Assembly: GCF_000143415.4 (NCBI RefSeq)
Contig: NW_003314276.1
Coordinates: 628,229 to 692,228, forward strand
Direction of reading: 5' to 3'
Source of the DNA: Selaginella moellendorffii
Taxonomy: Eukaryota > Streptophyta > Lycopodiopsida > Selaginellales > Selaginellaceae
Length of the DNA: 64,000 bases
Shown: piece after piece, positions 56,035 to 64,000 of the stretch
Numbering within the stretch: position 1 is the stretch's first letter
How the letters are laid out: the number at the start of each line of letters is the position of its first letter
The notes under the pieces: model-generated
Databases searched by the model: none
What the model saw: only the letters and a program-made list of their open reading frames with translations
Told to the model about the DNA's origin: nothing
Position numbers and translations under genes: made by a program

Positions 56035-57360
56035 CTACTGCTTGGTGTCCTTAAACCACCAGTTTGCTGGAACTCCAAGCTCTGCCTTGAGATAGTCCGA
56101 TCTCTTGTTCACCAGCGCAATATCCCGGGTGCCTGAGACACTGAAGGGCTTGCTCGGCCCTTGGTAGCCATCAACCAGGTGAAGCAAGGCCTCCAAGTTG
56201 TGCAGATCGGTCAAGCCACCATCTTCCCTCAGAAACGGAGAGATGTCGCTGCTGAGCTCAAACTCGGTGCCAACATGGGTGTAGGCCCATGGGAACCTGT
56301 GGAAGATGAGCGAGATGATGTCACAGCTGTCCTCGTTGACAATCACCCCTGGAACTTTGGGCACCAGGTCTGCGGCATTGCGTGTCTGGAGGACTTTGAG
56401 CCCGAGCTCGAGGCACCTGTTCTTGAAACCCCGGTTCCCAACTCGGGGTGCCGAGAACGTGAAGACGGACACCGGGGTATTGCTCCCGGGCAGCCCAAGC
56501 TCTGTCACGTCGTAGGCGCTGAGGAGTGCAAGCGCGCCACCCAGGCTGTGGCCCGTGAACGTCATACTCAGCTGCTCGCCCTGGTAGAGCCCGACCAATC
56601 GCTTGATCTCCGAGTGGAGCTGCTGCCTCGCGCTCATCCCGGCCTGATCGCCGGGGACTGGAGACGTGTAGATGCTGAGAAATCCCGTCTCCACTTTCAC
56701 GCCTTTGGTGTTGTGATCCGTGGGGTCGAGCCCGGTGGGGCGGAGGAGATCCTTGAGGTTCTCGATCCACTCGAGCTGCGTCACCGTCCCGCGCCAGGCC
56801 ACCACAATGTCGCGGCGTCCCAACCGTCGGATGGCCTCGTCCGACGTGGCAACCGCCACGAAGCCCATCCAGTTGGTGTCCGACGTCCACGAGTCGTCGC
56901 CGGGTTGGGCGTTGGAATTGGAGCGCTTGAAGAAGCTGGGCAAGCCCAGCTGCGATGTTGCGTAGAGATAGGCCGTGATTTCGTATCCCGTGCTTGGGAG
57001 TCCCACGGATTGGAGGAGCTCCTCCTTGGAGAACTTTGTGTCTCCACAGAATTCCGAGCCCTCGCTGTATTCGAAGCCGTCGTAGCAAGCCTGCGCGAAT
57101 TCGCCGTATCGGATGATCTCCCGCCGGAGCCGCTTGTCGATGGAGGCGTTGGCGGGCGGGAGGAGCGGACTCCAGTGGCATGCATCCCGCCAGCCTGGGG
57201 TCAGCACCAGCTGCGTCTCCTCCAGCTCCACAACGCGCGCGCCATGACCATCTCCTTCAGATCTCTCCAACGTTCTTCTCTTGAATGAGAATGACAATGA
57301 ATCTCCTTCTCTCTCCAACGTCCTTCTCTTGAATGACAGTGACAATGAAACTCGTTCCAT
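56035..57360 (-). CDS. DAD1-like phospholipase A1, copy I
   Basis: 441 codons, catalytic residues intact. The N-terminal half is first class (Val52, Thr54, Pro55, Lys76), but residue 329 is Ala as in the second class, so this copy is recombinant. Confidence 0.9.
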   Translation of the reverse strand: MERVSLSLSFKRRTLEREGDSLSFSFKRRTLERSEGDGHGARVVELEETQLVLTPGWRDACHWSPLLPPANASIDKRLRREIIRYGEFAQACYDGFEYSEGSEFCGDTKFSKEELLQSVGLPSTGYEITAYLYATSQLGLPSFFKRSNSNAQPGDDSWTSDTNWMGFVAVATSDEAIRRLGRRDIVVAWRGTVTQLEWIENLKDLLRPTGLDPTDHNTKGVKVETGFLSIYTSPVPGDQAGMSARQQLHSEIKRLVGLYQGEQLSMTFTGHSLGGALALLSAYDVTELGLPGSNTPVSVFTFSAPRVGNRGFKNRCLELGLKVLQTRNAADLVPKVPGVIVNEDSCDIISLIFHRFPWAYTHVGTEFELSSDISPFLREDGGLTDLHNLEALLHLVDGYQGPSKPFSVSGTRDIALVNKRSDYLKAELGVPANWWFKDTKQ

Positions 57361-57538
57361 GATCTCGATGCTCGCTCTGATGGGCTTGGACAATTGTTGA
57401 TACGCCTATCGATCGATCAGCTCGTCCTTGACGAGTATGGTGTCAATGAATCAGATGATCGCTTCCTAAGGAACTTCTCCCCTTGTTGTTTCTCCCTTCG
57501 TGTAGATTGCTGGTGGAATGGTGAGATTGTGGCAGAGG

Positions 57539-57545
57539 ATTTATA
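57539..57545 (-). promoter_or_regulatory. TATA box of lipase I
   Basis: TATAAAT (minus), three-W-box type. Confidence 0.6.
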
Positions 57546-58132
57546 GCAGTATCGCTTTCGAAGTTTGCCACCGGGTCAAAAGCATATACGAAATTCTCGC
57601 GTTGATCTCTTCAATTTCTTCTCGAATGGGAAGCATAATAGTCAAAGTTCAAACCACCAGGGTCAACTATAGACAAGGAGGTATCGCGTCTTTGACCAGC
57701 AGACTTTCACTGAACTTTCACCTCTCATCCGTCCAGTAAAGCAACAAGTTGAGAGGTCGGGATCAGTGTTCTCCTCCTTTTCACCTGGTGATCAAAGGTT
57801 TAGATTGGAAGTCTTGACGCCAGGTTTCCTTGACGAATTGCCCAGAGTCTCGATCAAGGAAAGGCTCCCAAGAGTGGCGCCATCACACTCTGGGGCCACC
57901 ACACTCTTGGAATCCCTGGCTGCTGCTGGCGATCGGGCACATGTGAACAATGAGATGGACACAGATGGATCCGACCTGGCAGGAAGAATGGATGCAGGGG
58001 CAAAAAAAGTGGTGGGGAAGAGGATTGGCTTGGAACGGTGCAACGCGCAATGATCAAAATCACGGTGAGGGTTTTGACTCAGCCTGGGCTTATGCCCATT
58101 TTAGAACCGCTACAACGTTTCTAATATTTACT

Positions 58133-58362
58133 GGTTTGCTTAAAATGTAATTAGATATACTTATTAATATTAATATTTAATTAGATTAATCTTGTATTTA
58201 TAATAATTTATGGTTTGCTTAAGCAAAAGTGAAATATATTTAATTCTACCAAATAATTGTTATTCATTTAGATTAATCTTGCATTTATAATTTCCAAACA
58301 TGTTTATAATTTATAACTTTCCTAAACTCTTTATAATTTATTTTTGGTGTGCTTAAGCAAAC
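58133..58362. mobile_element. AT-rich MITE-like element, unit 9
   Basis: 230 bp, same ends as the unit 1 copy. Confidence 0.5.
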
Positions 58363-58377
58363 TTGTAGGGATATACC

Positions 58378-58757
58378 ACCACAGATCCAGCATCGAGCAG
58401 TAGTGTCTGGGCTGAGGCTTGAATCCACAGTCATTGCTCATCGAAACGAGAACTCGCGTCCCTTGCCTGCGTGGCTGCAAGCAACCAAAGCACTCACATA
58501 CGCAACTTGGTCGGGGATCATCTCACGAAAGCGGTCAATCGCTTGCATCGGAATGACTACATGCAGAGATCACTGATGTCCACGACACAACGTTCGATGG
58601 GAGAATGGTGCCAGGATGGAGTTCCAGGAAACGATGTTCCTCTCCCAGATGCCCTTGTTGGGCATTCCCCCAGCTCCATAGCTCGCACTCGGGCTCTTGA
58701 CGCTGTGTTCCAGGTCACAAAGCTGGTGCACAACAACGAGGCCCAAGATGCTGCCAA
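58378..58757 (-). pseudogene. PPR pseudogene fragment, unit 9
   Basis: As in unit 1. Confidence 0.55.
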
Positions 58758-58819
58758 GAGCCCGAGGTCTCCTCCATAAGCTGCTTCTTAGTTTTTAGTT
58801 TTAAGAAAATGGAGGCCTC

Positions 58820-59096
58820 GTTCAACAGTCGTATCTCAAGTTCATGTATTTTGCCTACAGATGAATGCTTACTTGAACAATGCCGCAATTGAAAACTGTC
58901 TTCTGGACGGAAATGAACAAAGGAGACCTTCAGGTAGGCAGCTCACGTTTGTCCTGCCAGCACATTTTCAAACTCAAAGCAATAGCTGCAAGCAAAAGTT
59001 GCACAAGCTGCTGCTCTGTCTGCAATTTCGTCTGGAACTGGATCCGCCGCTGACATTTCTGCTGCTGCTGCAGCTGCTGTTGCGAGCTCCAAAAAG
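58820..59096 (+). pseudogene. BRF1 fragment, unit 9
   Basis: 8-bp deletion present; CTG run of four. Confidence 0.6.
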
Positions 59097-59604
59097 TTTG
59101 TGCATTTCCACGAAGCAACTCTTGTTTGTTCCTCACGCCATTGCACTAGGAAGTATTGAAATAAGGCTTGCAATACAAAGCAAATTCAAAACCAGAGCAA
59201 ACAACACAGTCCGCAACTGCCAGATACTCCTGCTATCATCGAGGAATCGGCCAACCCCATGCATCCAAACATCGCTCACTACAGCTACATCATCGATCTC
59301 CTCAGCTGCACCGCACACCCTTGTGGCCAAGGAGCTCAAGAAGGGAAACAATGCAAGCAAATTGTTTGTGTCATGGAATAGCAAAATGTAAAGTAAGTTT
59401 TCAAATCAAGATATTTACAAGATTCGGTCCAATGAACTTCAAGGAGGCTTCTCGAACCAAAACTCTATAGGCCATTGCAAGCGTGCCACCTTTCAGATAT
59501 ACGTGCCAAACAGAGCTTGGTCCTACTGATTAGCGTGAGGCCTCCGTAAGAGAATGAGTTTGTAAAAGTCCACCACTGTGATCGTGATGGAAGAAAGACG
59601 GGCT

Positions 59605-60930
59605 CTACTGCTTGGTGTCCTTAAACCACCAGTTTGCTGGAACTCCAAGCTCTGCCTTGAGATAGTCCGATCTCTTGTTCACCAGCGCGATATCCCGGGT
59701 GCCTGAGACACTGAAGGGCTTGCTCGGCCCTTGGTAGCCATCAACCAGGTGAAGCAAGGCCTCCAAGTTGTGCAGATCGGTCAAGCCACCATCTTCCCTC
59801 AGAAACGGAGAGATGTCGCTGCTGAGCTCAAACTCGGTGCCAACATGGGTGTAGGCCCATGGGAACCTGTGGAAGATGAGCGAGATGATGTCACAGCTGT
59901 CCTCGTTGACAATCACCCCTGGAACTTTGGGCACCAGGTCTGCGCCATTGCGTGTCTGGAGGACTTTGAGCCCGAGCTCGAGGCACCTGTTCTTGAAACC
60001 CCGGTTCCCAACTCGGGGTGCCGAGAACGTGAAGACGGACACCGGGGTATTGCTCCCGGGCAGCCCAAGCTCTGTCACGTCGTAGGCGCTGAGGAGTGCA
60101 AGCGCGCCACCCAGGCTGTGGCCCGTGAACGTCATACTCAGCTGCTCGCCCTGGTAGAGCCCGACCAATCGCTTGATCTCCGAGTGGAGCTGCTGCCTCG
60201 TGCTCATCCCGGCCTGATCGCCGGGGACTGGAGACGTGTAGATGCTGAGAAATCCCGTCTCCACTTTCACGCCTTTGGTGTTGTGATCCGTGGGGTCGAG
60301 CCCGGTGGGGCGGAGGAGATCCTTGAGGTTCTCGATCCACTCGAGCTGCGTCACCGTCCCGCGCCAGGCCACCACAATGTCGCGGCGTCCCAACCGTCGG
60401 ATGGCCTCGTCCGACGTGGCAACCGCCACGAAGCCCATCCAGTTGGTGTCCGACGTCCACGAGTCGTCGCCGGGTTGGGCGTTGGAATTGGAGCGCTTGA
60501 AGAAGCTGGGCAAGCCCAGCTGCGATGTTGCGTAGAGATAGGCCGTGATTTCGTATCCCGTGCTTGGGAGTCCCACGGATTGGAGGAGCTCCTCCTTGGA
60601 GAACTTTGTGTCTCCACAGAATTCCGAGCCCTCGCTGTACTCGAAGCCGTCGTAGCAAGCCTGGGCGAATTCGCCGTATCGGATGATCTCCCGCCGGAGC
60701 CGCTCGTCGATGGAGGCGTTGGCGGGCGGGAGGAGCGGACTCCAGTGGCATGCATCCCGCCAGCCTGAGCTCAGCGCCAACTGCGTCTCCTCCAGCTCCA
60801 CAACGCGCGCGCCATGACCATCTCCTTCAGATCTCTCCAACGTTCTTCTCTTGAATGAGAATGACAATGAATCTCCTTCTCTCTCCAACGTCATTCTCTT
60901 GAATGACAGTGACAATGAAACTCGTTCCAT
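59605..60930 (-). CDS. DAD1-like phospholipase A1, copy J
   Basis: 441 codons, catalytic residues intact. Second-class N-terminal half (Ala52, Ser54, Ser55, Glu76) with first-class Gly329, the mirror of copy I. Private changes: Arg13Met and Ala244Thr. The codon that reads TTG upstream in other copies is CTG here, which supports the ATG at 60930 as the start in all. Confidence 0.9.
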   Translation of the reverse strand: MERVSLSLSFKRMTLEREGDSLSFSFKRRTLERSEGDGHGARVVELEETQLALSSGWRDACHWSPLLPPANASIDERLRREIIRYGEFAQACYDGFEYSEGSEFCGDTKFSKEELLQSVGLPSTGYEITAYLYATSQLGLPSFFKRSNSNAQPGDDSWTSDTNWMGFVAVATSDEAIRRLGRRDIVVAWRGTVTQLEWIENLKDLLRPTGLDPTDHNTKGVKVETGFLSIYTSPVPGDQAGMSTRQQLHSEIKRLVGLYQGEQLSMTFTGHSLGGALALLSAYDVTELGLPGSNTPVSVFTFSAPRVGNRGFKNRCLELGLKVLQTRNGADLVPKVPGVIVNEDSCDIISLIFHRFPWAYTHVGTEFELSSDISPFLREDGGLTDLHNLEALLHLVDGYQGPSKPFSVSGTRDIALVNKRSDYLKAELGVPANWWFKDTKQ

Positions 60931-61109
60931 GATCTCGATGCTCGCTCTGATGGGCTTGGACAGTTTTTGATATGCCTATCGATCGATCAGCTCCTCCTTG
61001 GCGAGTATGGTTGCAATGAATCAGATTATCGGCTTCCTAAAGAACTTCTCCCCTTGTTGTTTCTCCCTTCGTGTAGATTGCTGGTGGAATGGTGAGATTG
61101 TGGCAGAGG

Positions 61110-61116
61110 ATTTATA
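61110..61116 (-). promoter_or_regulatory. TATA box of lipase J
   Basis: TATAAAT (minus), long-unit promoter type. Confidence 0.6.
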
Positions 61117-63320
61117 GCAGTATCGCTTTCGAAGTTTGCCACCGGGTCAAAAGCATATACGAAATTCTCGCGTTGATCTCTTCAATTTCTTCTCGAATGG
61201 GAAGCATAATAGTCAAAGTTCAAACCACCAGGGTCAGCCAAAGGAGCTATCGCGTCTTTGACCAGCAGACTTTCACTGAACTTTCACTCTTGACTCTCAT
61301 CCCTTCAGTAAAGCAGTTGCGAGGTCGGGATCACTGTTCTCCTCCTCACTTGGCGATCATAGGTGTAAATTGGAAGTCCCGACACCAGATACTTAATCAT
61401 CTCCTTGACGAACAGCCTAGAGTCTTGATCAAGGAAAGGCTCCAAGAGCAGCCCATCACACTCTAGGGCCACCACACTCTTGGAATCCTTGGCTGCTGCT
61501 AGTGATTATGGGTAGACAACAATGAGCCTGTAGAACAAAGTGAGGTGGCATATGTGGATGATGAGAAGGTGCATCGTTAAGCCAATTTTTATACTTCTTA
61601 ATATTAATATTTAATTATATTAATTTTTTATTTATATTAATTTATTTTTTACATAAGCAAAAGTGAAATATATTAAGTTCTACAAAATAATTGTTATTCA
61701 TTTAGATTAATCTTGTATCTAAACATATTTATAATCTATAACTTTCCTAAACACTTTCTAGTATATTTTTGGTTTGCTTAAGGTGTGTAGTGGATATACC
61801 TCGAATATACTTGGATATTCTAGATTATTTACTATCTAACCATTACTCTTTTCTAACTCAATTACGCTTTCAACCATTGTTTAACTGTAGGTACATGCAT
61901 TCAATGGAGTATGTTGTGTCAGGAACAGCTGATGGAGTCATTTGCATCAATACTACAGCTCACACTGGACAATTGGGTTTAGTACAGCAGCAAAAGTAGT
62001 GGGAGGTATCAATGCGATTCAAGTTTCTCGTTTGACATTCCTTTACAGGGTAATGTTCTTTGTATTTATAATTAAGAAACATGTTTATAATTTATAAACT
62101 TTCCTAAACATGTCTTAGTATATTCTAGTTTATTTTACCATTTAATGGTTAATATTCAATAAGATCAATCTTGTTTTTATAAATTATAAACATGTTTATA
62201 ATTATAAACTTTCATTTGATTAATTAGAACTATTAAGTAAACCTGCAATGCACAGCAAATTAGTATTTATTTTACCATCTAATTTGATAAGATTAATTTT
62301 CAATTATAAATTGTAAAAATGTTTATAATTATTGATCAAATGGATTATTCAATAATACTAAACAGGAATGAATTGTTTCAAGTTTCTTGTCTTTTTCAAT
62401 GATCTCCACCTTGCTCCATTTTAGAATGAGGTAGAGGGCTATCTCTCTTTCCTTTACTTTGAAGCTCATGGTGAATAGCTTTCTTCTCTATAGCTAGAAA
62501 AAGTAATGAAGATCAAGTCATTAGTGTCTAAACCCAGACACTGTTATTAGTGTTTGTAAGTCTTCATTCAAAAGTGGGATTAGGATTGTGACTATGACTT
62601 TTATCATCATGGTCCTAAAGCTCATTCTGTGTGGGAGAGGACACACAAAATGTCATGGAAACAATACAGAATTTAGACAGTATTAAATGTCCAAACTTTT
62701 TGAAGGCTTTCCCTCTAGCTTGGGATGGAAAGGTGGTGATGGTATATATGGACTTTTGAGCACTATTTGTAGGCTGACATTGAGAAATAAGTTACAAGCA
62801 TAACACACATTTCGTTTTTGCAATGCTCATCTTAGTTTGGTTTCGATTGATTGATCCCACCAATGAGTTTTTATTTTTTTTATTTATTTATTTCCTTTTC
62901 TTATCAGTTTCTGATGATAGAAACCGAAATGGCATTCCAGACCTTGCAACAAAATCTTTTAGAACAAACTTTAAGGCTAGTACATGCAAGAGTAATTACA
63001 AGCAATAGAAGAGAAATCAGGTCTTCAAACCATTTGAATCATAGTCTTTCATTAGATTGAGCATTTAAGATTCTCCTGGATATAAGATTGTAAAGAAAAA
63101 TGTGAAATAAACTGATCTTGACTGGAAATCTTTGTTTGAGTTTTAAAGCATAATAATCTATTGCTCAAACGACTATTTTAGATATGATAATGTTTTAATT
63201 ATCCATGTTGGATTATTTTTATAAAAAATATATAAAAAACCATTTGAAAGAAAACCAAGATATGAGTTTTTGAACAAAATTTACAAAGAAACATATAAAT
63301 ATAACCTTTGTGATTTTTTT

Positions 63321-63633
63321 GGTTTGCTTAAGCAAACCTATAGAGGGACTGGGATGGTAATGGATAAATCTAGAATATGCTTGAATATTCTAGAATATTC
63401 TACCATCTAATGGTTGTTATTCATTTAGATTAATTTTGTATTTATAATTTATAAACATGTTTATAATTTATAAACTTTCTTAAACCCTTTCTAGTATATT
63501 CATTTTATTCTATCATCTAATGGTTGATATGTAGATTAATCTTTTGTTTATAAATTACAAACATGCTTATAATTATAAACTTATTTGATTAATTAGATTA
63601 ATAAGTAAGAATAACACTACTATTAAGCAAACC
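63321..63633. mobile_element. AT-rich MITE with palindromic end, L4
   Basis: 313 bp, as in L1 and L3. Confidence 0.55.
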
Positions 63634-64000
63634 ATACAATGTGTAGCAATTTATTTTAAGATTCAATTTCAAACTCATGTTATTGATGTGTTTATTTCAA
63701 GGGTTTATTTCTAAGTTATTTTTGAATTAAGCTTTTATGAATGTTTTCTTTGTGTTTATAAAAGTGTTTATATTGCACATTTTGATTAAACGAGAAGAAC
63801 TTAGATGCTTACTAGCAGCAGCTAGCAGCTCATACAATACCTTGCCTAATGCATTGTAATCCAAAAAATGAAAATACCTCTAATGACTGTTGTAAATTCC
63901 AATCTAAGTTGTGTTTTCTTACAAAGTCCCAACAGTGTTTCCGTTTGACACCTGTGTGTGAGCCCCATTTGCCACACCACCATGCTGCGTGCGTGTTCTC

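Larger units (their letters stand above)
56035..59604. repeat. Array unit 9 (short, 3,570 bp)
   Basis: Spacer matches unit 3 in order and markers (TCTTCAATTTC, four CTG repeats, AACATCGCTCAC). Confidence 0.9.
59605..64000. repeat. Array unit 10 (long, L4, truncated by window end)
   Basis: At least 4.4 kb. The spacer carries marks of both L1 and L3, then of L2 from about 63700. An exon-like YMHSMEYVV stretch lies at 61891-61999. The gene-remnant part lies past the window. Confidence 0.88.

Overview
This is eukaryotic nuclear DNA from a land plant. A lycophyte such as Selaginella is the best guess: introns are very short (53 to 80 bp in the mitochondrial carrier gene, about 50 bp in the BRF1 pieces), gene families are plant-type (ASHR2-like SET protein, DAD1-like lipase, PLS-type PPR), and there are Ty1/copia, Ty3/gypsy and MITE remnants. 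The species is inferred, not proven.

Left flank (1-2.1 kb): the 3' end of an ASHR2-like SET-domain gene (+) converges on a complete five-exon mitochondrial carrier gene of the SLC25A44 type (-).

Transition zone (2.1-11.3 kb): fragments of a BRF1-like gene (TFIIIB subunit) lie in both orientations around AT-rich DNA. This zone also holds a decayed gypsy gag, a shortened copia element flanked by a 5-bp target duplication, and a roughly 680-bp inversion with one break inside the copia LTR.

Array (11.4-64 kb, running off the right edge): ten head-to-tail copies, all on the minus strand, of an intronless DAD1-like class I phospholipase A1 gene of 441 codons. Nine are open and the fifth has a nonsense codon. 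The copies sit in two kinds of unit, short (about 3.55 kb; one variant is 3.9 kb) and long (about 8.7-8.9 kb), in the order S L S S' L S L S S L. Each spacer holds lipase promoter sequence, AT-rich MITE-like DNA, a minus-strand PPR pseudogene piece and a plus-strand BRF1 pseudogene piece. Long units add about 5.3 kb: an AT-rich block, a multi-exon remnant of an unrecognised gene, and a broken copy of the carrier gene found at the left end of the window. Short units look like internal-deletion derivatives of long units.

The copies are mosaics. Lipases I and J look like reciprocal recombinants, the fourth long unit switches parental type, and about 13.7 kb recurs almost unchanged 28.6 kb away. 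This points to recent unequal exchange and conversion that amplified one lipase, while PPR, BRF1 and carrier fragments were carried along. I see no RNA gene, CRISPR array or prokaryotic feature.
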